From: Robbsia sp050955065
GTDB lineage: Bacteria; Pseudomonadota; Gammaproteobacteria; Burkholderiales; Burkholderiaceae
Assembly (NCBI GenBank): GCA_050955065.1
Contig: JBPBQT010000271.1
Span: forward strand, 1-7,770
Direction: 5' to 3'
DNA: 7,770 bases
The position numbers and the translations under genes are program-made. Below, in pieces: positions 1-7,375 of this stretch; within the stretch, counting starts at the first letter, position 1, and each line of letters begins with the position of its first letter. The notes below the pieces were generated by a model, which worked only from the letters and a program-made list of their open reading frames with translations, did no database searches and was not told the DNA's origin.

Positions 1-2184
1 AAGACCATACCCGTAGCGCAGGTCGCCAAAGTTGATGTTCTGCGAATCGCCCCAGACGTTGCCCGCATCCATGAAGGTGAAGACGCGCAGCGTACGGTCG
101 TAGCCGGTACCCGGCAACGGGAAGGTCAGCTCGACGTTGCCGACCAGCAGCTTCGCGCCGCCGATCGGATCGTTGGTGGTCGCGTCGCGCGGGCCCAGCG
201 AGCTTGGCTCATACCCTCGTACCGAGCCGATACCGCCGGCGTAGTAGTTCTTGAAGATCGGATACGGATCGCCGCCCAGGCCCTTGCCGTAACCGAACTG
301 CCCGTTCAGGCCCAGCACGAAGCCGCGCGCGAACGAATAGTAGTATTGCTGCTGCAGGTCGAGCTTCAGGTATTTGCTGCCGCCCAGCGGCGTACCGATC
401 TCGAGATTCGTCCGGGTGTAGTAGCCCCGGCTGGGAATCAGCGCGCTGTCGCGGTTGTCGCGCGACCAGCCCACCGTCACCGGCACCGCGTTCGAGATGC
501 GCCCGAAACTGGCGACATAGTCCTTGTAGGCGGTCGGCGTCGCCGCGTCGACGTCCAGCCGGTACTGCTGGAAGCCGATGCCGAAGAACACCGTGTCGAG
601 TTCGGAGAACGGCACGCCGAACTTCAGGTCGGCGCCGGCGGTGATGATGCGGAAACTGCTGCTGGTCGAGTAGTACAGCGGCTCCGACGTCTGGTAATAG
701 ACGCTGGTGATCCGGCTGATGCCGTCGACGGTGAAATACGGGTCCGTCTGGGTGACGTTCAACGTCCGGTAATAGCTGGACGTGTTGACGTTCACCGACA
801 GGCTGGTGCCCGAGCCGAACACGTTGTCCTGCGTGACGCCGGCCGACAGCACGACCTTGTCGCTCGACGAGAAGCCCGCGCCCAGCGTGATCGCGCCGGT
901 CGGCTTCTCCTTCACCGCGACGTCGACGTCGACCTGGTCGGTGGTCCCTGCCACCGGAGTGGTCGTCACGTTCACGTCGGTGAAGTAGCCGAGGCGATTG
1001 ATCCGGTCCTGCGACAGCTTCAGGCGGCTGCTGTCGAACCACGACGATTCGAACTGGCGCATCTCGCGGCGCACGACTTCGTCGCGCGTGCGGCTGTTGC
1101 CGGTGATGTTGACATGACGCACGTAAACCCGCCGCCCGGTCTCGACCTGCATGTTCAGCGCGACCGTATGGTCCTGCTGATTGATCTGCGGCTGCGCGTT
1201 GACGTTCGCGAACGCATAGCCGTACTGGCCGAGCTTGTCGACGATGGCCTTGGTCGAGTCCTGCAGCTTCGATGCGGAGAAACGGTCGCCCGCCTTCAGC
1301 TTCACCAGTTTTTCGAGCTCGGCCTTCTTGTCGAGCAGCTCGCCGGTGAGCTGCACGGCCGACACCTTGTACGGTTCGCCCTCGTGCACGCTCAACGTCA
1401 GGTACATGTCCTTCTTGTCGGGCGAGATCGACGCCTGGGTCGACTCGATGCTGAATTCCAGATAGCCGCGGTCCAGATAGTACGAGCGGATGTGCTCGAG
1501 ATCGGTCGTCAGCTTGTCCTTCGCGTACAGATCGTTCTTCGTGTACCAGGAGAACCAGTTCGGCGTGGACAACTGCATCTCGTCGCGCAGCGTGCTCGAC
1601 TTGAACGCCTTGTTGCCGATGAAGTTGACCTGGCGGATCTTCGCGCTCGGGCCTTCGATGACCGAGAACAGGATCGCGACGCGATTGCGGTCGACCGGCG
1701 TGACGGTGGTGGTCACCTCGGCCGCGTAGTAGCCGCGGGTCAGGTACTGCCGCTTGAGTTCCTGCTCGGCCTTGTCGGCAAGCGCCTTGTCGAAATACCG
1801 GCCCTGCGACAGGCCGCTCGCGCGCAGCGCCTTCGAGAGCGTGTCCTTGTCGAACTCCTTGGTGCCGGAAAAATCGACCGATGCGATCGACGGCCGCTCG
1901 GCGACCTGCACGACCACGACCTGGTTGCGCACGGAGACGCGAACATCGTTGAAGAAGCCGGTCGCATACAGCGCGCGGATCGCCTGCGACGCCTTTTCGT
2001 CGGTGAACGTGTCACCCTTCTTGATCGGGAGATAGGCGAAGACCGTGCCGGCTTCAACGCGCTGCAGTCCCTCGAGTCGAATATCCTGGACTACGAAGGG
2101 CGCCGCCGCATGGGCTATGAGGCTGTGCGCGGCAAATACGGCGGCCGCAACCGACTTCGGCACGAGGTGATGAGATTTCAACAA
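1..2184 (-). CDS. bamA: Outer membrane protein assembly factor BamA (C-terminus cut by window edge)
   Basis: BamA is the central pore-like subunit of the BAM complex, which folds and inserts beta-barrel proteins into the outer membrane. The translation has a signal peptide (KS near the start, then an Ala-rich hydrophobic stretch, likely cleaved after A-H-A at about residue 26). Five POTRA repeats follow, from about residue 30 (FVVQDIRLEGLQRV) to about 425. The barrel begins near residue 431 (AITLGAGFSSSDK). The conserved lid-lock motif VRGY of loop 6 lies at about residues 655-658 (nt 222-211). The frame is open to the left edge, giving 728 codons. Burkholderiaceae BamA is usually about 765-770 residues, so only the last roughly 40 residues (final strands) are missing. 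No ATG fits the N-terminus. The start is TTG at 2184, with a second TTG next to it at 2181, behind GGGAGA. It lies 64 nt after rseP, as in related genomes. Family identity is very secure; the exact start is less so. Confidence 0.96.
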   Translation of the reverse strand, partial: MLKSHHLVPKSVAAAVFAAHSLIAHAAAPFVVQDIRLEGLQRVEAGTVFAYLPIKKGDTFTDEKASQAIRALYATGFFNDVRVSVRNQVVVVQVAERPSIASVDFSGTKEFDKDTLSKALRASGLSQGRYFDKALADKAEQELKRQYLTRGYYAAEVTTTVTPVDRNRVAILFSVIEGPSAKIRQVNFIGNKAFKSSTLRDEMQLSTPNWFSWYTKNDLYAKDKLTTDLEHIRSYYLDRGYLEFSIESTQASISPDKKDMYLTLSVHEGEPYKVSAVQLTGELLDKKAELEKLVKLKAGDRFSASKLQDSTKAIVDKLGQYGYAFANVNAQPQINQQDHTVALNMQVETGRRVYVRHVNITGNSRTRDEVVRREMRQFESSWFDSSRLKLSQDRINRLGYFTDVNVTTTPVAGTTDQVDVDVAVKEKPTGAITLGAGFSSSDKVVLSAGVTQDNVFGSGTSLSVNVNTSSYYRTLNVTQTDPYFTVDGISRITSVYYQTSEPLYYSTSSSFRIITAGADLKFGVPFSELDTVFFGIGFQQYRLDVDAATPTAYKDYVASFGRISNAVPVTVGWSRDNRDSALIPSRGYYTRTNLEIGTPLGGSKYLKLDLQQQYYYSFARGFVLGLNGQFGYGKGLGGDPYPIFKNYYAGGIGSVRGYEPSSLGPRDATTNDPIGGAKLLVGNVELTFPLPGTGYDRTLRVFTFMDAGNVWGDSQNINFGDLRYGYGL

Positions 2185-2188
2185 CTTA

Positions 2189-2194
2189 TCTCCC
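2189..2194 (-). promoter_or_regulatory. Ribosome binding site of bamA
   Basis: GGGAGA on the minus strand lies 4 nt before TTG at 2184 and 7 nt before TTG at 2181. It is the only good Shine-Dalgarno match near the conserved BamA N-terminus, and there is no in-frame ATG between it and the signal peptide. It therefore supports a TTG start but cannot choose between the two adjacent TTG codons. The upper one is preferred because it gives the N-terminus M-x-K-x-H, which fits my recollection of Burkholderia homologues. Confidence 0.65.
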
Positions 2195-2248
2195 GATTCA
2201 ATGGAAGTATTGCGCCGCGACCAGGGATGTCGTCGGCCGAAAATGGGG

Positions 2249-3784
2249 TCACAGATGACTCAGCCGCGTCAGATCGTTGAACAAGGCAACGACGGACAAC
2301 GCGACAATGCAAAACAGACCGGCACGTTGCAGGATGGATTGCCAACGCTCGGACGGCGCGCGGCCCGTCACGGCTTCGACCGCATAATATAACAAATGCC
2401 CCCCGTCCAACACGGGAATCGGCAGCAAGTTCAGCACGCCCAGGCTGATGCTGATCAGCGCCATGAACGAAAGAAAGGGCTCCAGCCCCATCCGGGCGCT
2501 CTTTCCGGCGTAATCGGCAATCGTGACCGGCCCGCTCAGATTCTTCAGCGACGCTTCGCCGGTCAGCATCCGGCCGAACATGCGAAACGAGTCCGCCGCG
2601 ATGTCCCAGGTGCGGCGCGCGCCCAGGCCCAGCGCGTCGAGCGGTCCGTAATCGATGTCGGCCATCGGCAGACGCGTGCCGAGCCCCGCGCCGATGCGTC
2701 CGATCGGCTTGCCGGACTGCGCGTCGACGACCACCGCCGGCATCAGCGGCAGGTCGACCGCCCGGCCGTCGCGCTCGATGCCCAGGCGCACGCTGCGCCC
2801 GCCGTTCGCGCGCATCAGCGCCACCAGCGTCCCCGCGTCGGTGACCGGTACCCCGTCGACCGCGCGCACCGTGTCGCCCACGCGCAGGCCCGCGCGCGCC
2901 GCCGGGCTGTCCGGTTCGAGCGAGGCCACCTGGGGCGAGCGCCCGCCGGGCAGCAGCCCGAGGCGCTGCGCGAGCACCGCCCCGGCATCGGCGTCCCCAT
3001 CGCCCGCCGCGCCTGTCGATGGCGCTTGCGGCGCGGCAACGGTGCGGGACAGCGTCAGCGGATAGTCGCTGCGCGCCCCGTCCCGGGTCGCGATCAGCGT
3101 CAGCGCGCGCTCGTGCGCCGCGGCGACGCCCAGGCGCCGTTGCAGTTCCGGCCACGAGCGGATCGTTTCGATACGGCCGTCGTCGGCATGGCGCAGCGCG
3201 ACGATGGTCTCGCCCCCGCTGAGCCCCGCGCGCGCGGCGGCGCTCGCCGCCGGGGGCGCGCCGATCATCGCGACCGGCTCCGGCACGCCGTGGACATACA
3301 GCACCGTGAAGAGCAGGATCGCGAACAGAAAGTTCGCCACGGGCCCCGCTGCGACGATCGCGAAGCGCTTCGCCAGCGCCTGCCGGTTGAACGCATGCGG
3401 CAGGTCGCGCGGGTCGATGCCCGGACCGGGGCTCGCGCCAGTGGGCGCGCCGGCGCGGGAGCTGGTACGTGAATCGATGCGTCGATCGGACCGCGCGGCC
3501 GTGGCCGGTCCCGCATCCGCGAAACCGGGCGCCGGATCGGCGGCAGCGTCCCCGCTGTCGCGCTCGTCGAGCATCTTGACGTAGCCGCCCAGCGGCAGCC
3601 AGCCGATCGACCACTGCGTGCCATTACGCGCGACGCGCTGGAAAACGGGCCGGCCGAAACCGATCGAGAAACGCAGGACCTTGACGCCGGCGAGACGCGC
3701 GACGGTGAAATGCCCCATCTCGTGGACCACGACCAGGATCCCGAGGGCGACGATGAAACCCAGTACGGCGGTGATCAATTCCAT
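2249..3784 (-). CDS. rseP: RIP metalloprotease RseP (site-2 protease) with an extra low-complexity segment
   Basis: RseP is an inner-membrane zinc protease. In the known pathway it cleaves anti-sigma factor RseA after DegS, releasing sigma-E in response to misassembled outer-membrane proteins, and it also clears signal-peptide remnants. The 511-residue product has the zinc motif HEMGH at 21-25 in the first membrane helix and the GYVKMLDER segment at 68-75. The second membrane helix starts near FAIVAAGPVAN (141-151). Two PDZ-like regions follow at about 165-250 and 283-352. The third helix carries NLLPIPVLDGG with the metal-binding Asp at 460, and a final helix lies at about 488-504. The start is ATG at 3784 with GGAG 7 nt upstream; an open extension upstream has no homology. 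E. coli RseP is 450 residues. Most of the excess is an Ala/Gly/Pro/Asp/Arg-rich stretch at about 76-126. All catalytic residues are intact, so it is probably active. It sits 43 nt after dxr and 64 nt before bamA. Confidence 0.95.
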   Translation of the reverse strand: MELITAVLGFIVALGILVVVHEMGHFTVARLAGVKVLRFSIGFGRPVFQRVARNGTQWSIGWLPLGGYVKMLDERDSGDAAADPAPGFADAGPATAARSDRRIDSRTSSRAGAPTGASPGPGIDPRDLPHAFNRQALAKRFAIVAAGPVANFLFAILLFTVLYVHGVPEPVAMIGAPPAASAAARAGLSGGETIVALRHADDGRIETIRSWPELQRRLGVAAAHERALTLIATRDGARSDYPLTLSRTVAAPQAPSTGAAGDGDADAGAVLAQRLGLLPGGRSPQVASLEPDSPAARAGLRVGDTVRAVDGVPVTDAGTLVALMRANGGRSVRLGIERDGRAVDLPLMPAVVVDAQSGKPIGRIGAGLGTRLPMADIDYGPLDALGLGARRTWDIAADSFRMFGRMLTGEASLKNLSGPVTIADYAGKSARMGLEPFLSFMALISISLGVLNLLPIPVLDGGHLLYYAVEAVTGRAPSERWQSILQRAGLFCIVALSVVALFNDLTRLSHL

Positions 3785-3827
3785 GGATGCGCTCCGCTCC
3801 GGGTCCGTTCGAGATCCGTCATCGGGG

Positions 3828-5024
3828 TCAGCCGCCCTGCCGGGCGTGCCGTTCGAGTTCCTGCGTCGCCAGGCGGCGCGCGGTCTGATCGGCGTGCATG
3901 ACGTCCTCGAGCGTCGACGCCTCACCGTGCGACATCGCCGCCAGCACCGCGTCGACGACTGGGGCGATGCCGCCGAAACCGATGCGGCGCGACAGGAAGG
4001 CGTCGACCGCGATCTCGTTCGCCGCGTTCAGCGCGGCGCTCGCGGTGCCGCCCTGCTCGAGCGCGGCAAACGCCAGGCCCAGGCAGGGAAAACGCCCCGC
4101 GTCCGGTTTTTCGAACGTGAGCGTGGCGATGGCGGCCAGATCCAGCGGCGCGACGCCCGAGACGATGCGCTCCGGATAGGCCAGCGCATGCGCGATCGGC
4201 GTGCGCATGTCCGGATTGCCAAGCTGCGCGAGCACCGAACCGTCGGCATAGGCGACCATCGAGTGGATGACGCTCTGCGGGTGGATCAGCACCTCGATGC
4301 GCGCCGCCGGCAACCCGAACAGCCAGTGCGCCTCGATGACCTCGAGACCCTTGTTCATCATCGTCGCCGAGTCGACCGAGATCTTGCGGCCCATCACCCA
4401 GTTCGGGTGGGCGCAGGCCTCGTCGGGCGTGACGTCGGCCAGCGTCGCCGGGTCGCGCGTACGGAACGGCCCGCCCGAGGCGGTCAGGATGATCTTTTCG
4501 ACGCCCGCATGCGGCGCGTATCGTGCCTTGGCCTCAAGCGGCAGACATTGATAGATCGCGTTGTGTTCGCTGTCGAGCGGCAGCAACACCGCCCCGCTGT
4601 CGCGCACCGCGGCGATGAACAGGGCGCCCGACATCACGAGCGCCTCCTTGTTGGCCAGCAGGATGCGCTTGCCGGCGCGCGCGGCGGCCAGCGCGCTCGG
4701 CAACCCGGCGGCGCCCACCACGGCCGCCACCACCGCGTCGCATTCGTCGGCCGCGGCAATACGCTCGAGCGCCTGCGGGCCGTACTCGACACGCGTGGCG
4801 ATGCCCTCGGCCCGCAGACGCTGCTCGAGCAGGTGCGCCGTCTCGGCGGACCCGGTCACCGCCACCGCCGGGCGGAACTGCGCGCATTGCGCGGCGAGCT
4901 TTTCCCAATTGCGGTGCGCGGACAGCGCATGGAGCGAGAACCGCTCGGGATGACGCGCGATCACGTCGAGCGTGCTGTGGCCGATCGAACCGGTCGACCC
5001 GAGCAGCGTAATTCGTTGTTTCAT
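3828..5024 (-). CDS. dxr: 1-deoxy-D-xylulose 5-phosphate reductoisomerase
   Basis: Dxr (IspC) converts 1-deoxy-D-xylulose 5-phosphate to 2-C-methyl-D-erythritol 4-phosphate with NADPH, the committed step of the MEP isoprenoid pathway in the cytosol. The product is 398 residues, the same length as the E. coli enzyme. The NADPH-binding GSTGSIG is at 9-15, and ANKEALVMSG begins at 124. The metal and substrate residues are D151 and E153 in PLDSEHNAIYQ, S183 in TASGGPF, H206 in AHPNW, and N224, K225 and E228 in MMNKGLEVIEAHWLF. All are intact. The start is taken as ATG at 5024 (MKQRITLLGS). An in-frame TTG immediately upstream at 5027 is better spaced from the GAGG at 5040-5037 (9 nt against 12). 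Reading further upstream gives no homology. It lies 55 nt after cdsA and 43 nt before rseP, and probably shares their transcript. It is the known target of fosmidomycin in other bacteria. Confidence 0.97.
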   Translation of the reverse strand: MKQRITLLGSTGSIGHSTLDVIARHPERFSLHALSAHRNWEKLAAQCAQFRPAVAVTGSAETAHLLEQRLRAEGIATRVEYGPQALERIAAADECDAVVAAVVGAAGLPSALAAARAGKRILLANKEALVMSGALFIAAVRDSGAVLLPLDSEHNAIYQCLPLEAKARYAPHAGVEKIILTASGGPFRTRDPATLADVTPDEACAHPNWVMGRKISVDSATMMNKGLEVIEAHWLFGLPAARIEVLIHPQSVIHSMVAYADGSVLAQLGNPDMRTPIAHALAYPERIVSGVAPLDLAAIATLTFEKPDAGRFPCLGLAFAALEQGGTASAALNAANEIAVDAFLSRRIGFGGIAPVVDAVLAAMSHGEASTLEDVMHADQTARRLATQELERHARQGG

Positions 5025-5036
5025 CAAAAGCGCAGA

Positions 5037-5040
5037 CCTC
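5037..5040 (-). promoter_or_regulatory. Likely ribosome binding site of dxr
   Basis: GAGG on the minus strand lies 12 nt before ATG 5024 and 9 nt before the in-frame TTG at 5027. The spacing slightly favours the TTG, which would add one residue to the protein. The site begins 6 nt after the hairpin at 5064-5047, so folding of that hairpin could affect ribosome access; this last point is inference. Confidence 0.5.
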
Positions 5041-5046
5041 AGAAGA

Positions 5047-5064
5047 CCCGGCGTTGGCGCCGGG
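5047..5064 (-). other. Perfect 7-bp GC hairpin between cdsA and dxr
   Basis: Read on the minus strand, CCCGGCG is followed by the loop CCAA and then its exact complement CGCCGGG. The next bases are TCTTCT, which is not a true T-tract, so an efficient intrinsic terminator is unlikely. It sits 16 nt after the cdsA stop codon and just before the dxr ribosome binding site. It could be a weak attenuator, a transcript-stability or processing element, or a chance result of high GC content. Confidence 0.5.
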
Positions 5065-5079
5065 CGGCGATGCATGCCG

Positions 5080-5901
5080 TCAGGAAAGGAACCACATCGC
5101 GATGGGCAGCACCGGCAGCAACGCGTCGACCCGGTCGAGCACGCCGCCATGCCCGGGCAGCAGCGCGCTCGAATCCTTCACGCCCGCCTGGCGTTTGAGC
5201 AGCGACTCGAACAGGTCGCCCATGACGCTGAACACGACCAGCACCAGCACGCAGACCATCGCGCGGGCAATGCCGAAGCGCGCGGCGTAGGCGGTAAACA
5301 GGGTCGGTGCGGCGAACTGCGTGGCGATGCCCACGGCCGCCATCAACAGCACCAGGATCGCGCCGCCGATCGCGCCCTCCCAGCTTTTGCCCGGGCTGAT
5401 CGTCACCGCCAGCTTGCGCCGGCCGAACTGCCGCCCGGTGAAATAGGCGCCGATGTCCGCCACCCAGACGACCAGCAGCAGCGACAGCACGAAGCCGACA
5501 CCCTGGACGCGCGCTTCCACCAGCGCATGGCCGCTCGCCAGGAACAGGACGATCCCCGCCACCAGCATGAAGACGCGCCATGCGCCCGCCGCCAGTGTCG
5601 GCCGGCGGAAAAACGCGTAGGGCACCACCAGCAGCCAGAACAGGCCGGCCGCCTTGTAGAGCCCCACCGGCGGGCCGCCCTGTCCGGTGGTCGTCGTGCT
5701 GGCGAGCATGGCCAGCGCGGCGAGCACCGCGTAGAAGACCGGCACGTAACCGGTGAATTTCAGCAGACGCGCCCATTCCCACGCGGCGAACACCAGCACG
5801 ATGCCGATCAGCGCACGGAAGAGACCGATCGGCGCGAACAGGGTCACCGGAACGAACACCAGCAAGAGAACGATGGCGGTGAGCAGACGTGCTTTCAACA
5901 T
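5080..5901 (-). CDS. cdsA: Phosphatidate cytidylyltransferase (CDP-diglyceride synthase)
   Basis: CdsA is an inner-membrane enzyme that joins CTP and phosphatidic acid to form CDP-diacylglycerol, the precursor of the major phospholipids. The 273-residue product is a multi-spanning membrane protein with hydrophobic segments at about 5-24, 28-40, 55-68, 84-98, 108-123, 135-150, 178-195 and 212-227. The CDS family signature is complete near the C-terminus: SLLKR at 233-237, KD at 242-243, HGG at 251-253 and LDRVD at 255-259. SPGKSWEG at 169-176 and WVADIGAYFTGR at 146-157 are also typical. The length fits the family (E. coli 285). The ATG at 5901 lies inside the end of uppS, giving a 7-nt overlap. 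Only a poor Shine-Dalgarno match precedes it, so translation is probably coupled to uppS. Confidence 0.96.
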   Translation of the reverse strand: MLKARLLTAIVLLLVFVPVTLFAPIGLFRALIGIVLVFAAWEWARLLKFTGYVPVFYAVLAALAMLASTTTTGQGGPPVGLYKAAGLFWLLVVPYAFFRRPTLAAGAWRVFMLVAGIVLFLASGHALVEARVQGVGFVLSLLLVVWVADIGAYFTGRQFGRRKLAVTISPGKSWEGAIGGAILVLLMAAVGIATQFAAPTLFTAYAARFGIARAMVCVLVLVVFSVMGDLFESLLKRQAGVKDSSALLPGHGGVLDRVDALLPVLPIAMWFLS

Positions 5902-6683
5902 GTTTGGGAACCCGTGGACGTCGCCGCTTTGGCTCCGGAAATCTGCGCGCTGGTCCGTCCGAAACGACGTTCGCGCCGCTGGTACGACGCGATGGCCGTG
6001 TCGAGCGCCGCTTCGTCGAAGTCGGGCCAGAACATATCGGTGAAATACAGCTCGGTGTAGGCGAGCTGCCAGAGCAGGAAGTTGCTGACGCGCTGTTCCC
6101 CGCCCGTGCGGATGAACAGGTCCGGCTCCGGCGCATACGCCATCGACAGGTGCGCCTCGACCAGCGCCTCGTCGATGAGCGGCGCCGTGCCGCTCGCGGC
6201 GGCCTTGTCGGCGATCTGCTGCATCGCCTGCATGATGTCCCAGCGCCCGCCGTAGTTCGCGGCGATGGTCAGCGTCAGCTTGGTGTTCTGCGCGGTCTTC
6301 AATTCGGCGCGGCTCGCGAGATCGCGAATGCGCGGCTCGAACTGCGAGAGGTCCCCGACGATGCGCAGACGGATGCCGTTCGCATGCATGCGCGCGACTT
6401 CCCGTTCGAGCACCGCGATGAAGAGCCGCATCAGGAAGGACACCTCGTCCTTCGGGCGACGCCAGTTTTCCGAACTGAAGGCGAACAGGGTCACGAACCC
6501 GACACCGCGGTCGATGCACAATTCGATTGTCTTGCGTACCGCGTCCACGCCTTTGGTATGGCCAGCGACGCGCGGCAGGCGGCGCTTTTGCGCCCACCGG
6601 CCGTTTCCATCAAGGATGATCGCAATGTGACGCGGCACCGACGAGGTGTCAGGCACGCTAATGGTTGAGCTCGTATGAGTCAT
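5895..6683 (-). CDS. uppS: Polyprenyl diphosphate synthase (undecaprenyl diphosphate synthase, cis-prenyltransferase)
   Basis: UppS (IspU) condenses eight isopentenyl diphosphates onto farnesyl diphosphate in cis configuration. The C55 product is the lipid carrier of peptidoglycan and surface polysaccharide synthesis. The 262-residue product shows the conserved regions in order: HIAIILDGNGRWA at 19-31 with the magnesium-binding D25, RxAGHxxG at 38-44 with H42, FAFSSENWRRP at 68-77, and IRTGGEQRVSNFLLWQ at 191-206. ELYFTDMFWPDF follows at 211-222, with E211 matching the second metal ligand. The usual Met before the catalytic Asp is Leu here, a conservative change. The ATG at 6683 fits the family N-terminus, although its Shine-Dalgarno match is weak. 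It starts 31 nt after frr, and its TGA stop overlaps the cdsA start. The C-terminal roughly 15 residues (Ala/Ser/Thr-rich) are not conserved. Confidence 0.96.
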   Translation of the reverse strand: MTHTSSTISVPDTSSVPRHIAIILDGNGRWAQKRRLPRVAGHTKGVDAVRKTIELCIDRGVGFVTLFAFSSENWRRPKDEVSFLMRLFIAVLEREVARMHANGIRLRIVGDLSQFEPRIRDLASRAELKTAQNTKLTLTIAANYGGRWDIMQAMQQIADKAAASGTAPLIDEALVEAHLSMAYAPEPDLFIRTGGEQRVSNFLLWQLAYTELYFTDMFWPDFDEAALDTAIASYQRRERRFGRTSAQISGAKAATSTGSQTC

Positions 6684-6714
6684 GGGCGCCAGGGTTATGC
6701 AGCGAGGGACGGCT

Positions 6715-7275
6715 CTATACCGTCATGATCTCGCCTTCCTTGATTTGCACGAGCTTGTCGATTTCGGCGACAAAACGGTCCGTCAGCTTCTGCACATCGT
6801 CCTGCGAACGACGCTCGTCGTCCTCGGAGATGTCCTTGTCCTTCACCAGCTTCTTCGCCTGATCATTGGCGTCGCGGCGCTGGTTGCGCACGGCCACCTT
6901 CGCGGCTTCCGCCTCGTTCTTGACGACCTTGACCAGCTCGCGCCGGCGTTCCTCGGTCAGCATGGGCATCGGCACGCGGATCGTGTCGCCCTGCGTCGAC
7001 GGGTTCAGTCCCAGGTCGGAATCGCGGATCGCCTTTTCGACCGGCTGCACCAGCTTCTTTTCCCAGGGCTGCACGCCGATCGTGCGCGAATCGATCAGCG
7101 TCACGTTCGCGACCTGCGAGATGGGCACGCTCGAACCGTAGTAATCGACCTGGATGTGGTCGATCAGCCCGGTATGGGCACGGCCGGTGCGGATCTTGGC
7201 CAGATCGGCCTTGAACGCGTCGATCGTGCGCTGCATCTTCTGATCGACGCCGTTCCTGATGTCATTCACTGTCAT
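6715..7275 (-). CDS. frr: Ribosome recycling factor
   Basis: Frr (RRF) works with EF-G to split the post-termination ribosome so that its subunits can be reused. The 186-residue product is the normal family length (E. coli 185). It begins MTVNDIRNGVDQKM, carries the conserved IRTGRAH at 28-34 in the three-helix bundle, and has the beta-rich second domain from about 38 to 100 (VDYYGSSVPISQVANV, GDTIRVPMP). It then returns to the bundle with LTEERRRELVKVVKNEAE and VRNQRRDAND at 129-138, a highly conserved surface. The ATG at 7275 is preceded by a strong GGAGAA at 7286-7281 (7 nt after GGAG). An in-frame ATG 9 codons upstream (7302) lies outside the family N-terminus and is rejected. The gene sits between pyrH and uppS, as in most proteobacteria. 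Confidence 0.98.
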   Translation of the reverse strand: MTVNDIRNGVDQKMQRTIDAFKADLAKIRTGRAHTGLIDHIQVDYYGSSVPISQVANVTLIDSRTIGVQPWEKKLVQPVEKAIRDSDLGLNPSTQGDTIRVPMPMLTEERRRELVKVVKNEAEAAKVAVRNQRRDANDQAKKLVKDKDISEDDERRSQDDVQKLTDRFVAEIDKLVQIKEGEIMTV

Positions 7276-7335
7276 GAATCTTCTCCAAACCAAATCTGCC
7301 ACGCGATGCGGCTGTACGGGCGCCGGACACGGTAC

Positions 7336-7355
7336 CCGGGCGGGACCGCGCCCGG
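7336..7355 (-). other. GC-rich hairpin in the pyrH-frr spacer
   Basis: CCGGGCG and CGCCCGG form a perfect 7-bp stem around a 6-nt loop. No T-run follows on the minus strand (the next bases are GTACC), so this does not look like an intrinsic terminator. It could affect transcript stability or be a by-product of base composition. Confidence 0.4.
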
Positions 7356-7375
7356 CACCGGCGTGCCCGGCACCG
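7350..7375. repeat. Short direct repeat, two copies of GCCCGGCACCG
   Basis: The 11-base word GCCCGGCACCG occurs at 7350-7360 and again at 7365-7375 on the plus strand, separated by 4 bases. The first copy overlaps one arm of the hairpin at 7336-7355. It may be a small tandem duplication or part of a dispersed genomic repeat; the window alone cannot tell. Confidence 0.55.

Noticed and set aside
2185..2248. Possible sigma-E type promoter between rseP and bamA
   Set aside because: I could not find a convincing GGAACTT-like -35 paired with a TCAAA-like -10 at the right spacing. A promoter inside rseP remains possible but is not supported here.
346..2280. Plus-strand open frame of 644 codons antisense to bamA
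   Set aside because: The product is Arg/Val/Asp-rich with no recognisable domain. It is the mirror of a GC-rich coding frame whose opposite strand rarely meets stop codons, while BamA in the other strand is unmistakable.
3473..3486. Short inverted repeat ATCGA-TGCG-TCGAT inside the RseP insertion, considered as the scar of an inserted element
   Set aside because: A 5-bp stem is too short to be significant. There is no target-site duplication or transposase remnant, and the codons read through in frame.
2178..3614. Minus-strand frame of 478 codons within rseP
   Set aside because: It is an Arg/Gly-rich out-of-frame reading of rseP. The RseP frame has HExxH, PDZ regions and the LDG motif.
3785..3925. 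N-terminal extension of RseP upstream of 3784
   Set aside because: The 47 extra residues overlap the end of dxr, are Arg/Pro-rich and lack homology. The ATG at 3784 has a good ribosome binding site and gives the family N-terminus.
3618..5198. Plus-strand open frame of 526 codons antisense to dxr
   Set aside because: The composition is dominated by Arg, His, Gln and Ala, as expected of a shadow frame, and it overlaps the full dxr gene, whose catalytic motifs are intact.
5902..6597. N-terminal extension of cdsA reading back through uppS
   Set aside because: The extension is an Arg-rich out-of-frame translation of uppS without membrane character. CdsA homology begins at the ATG at 5901.
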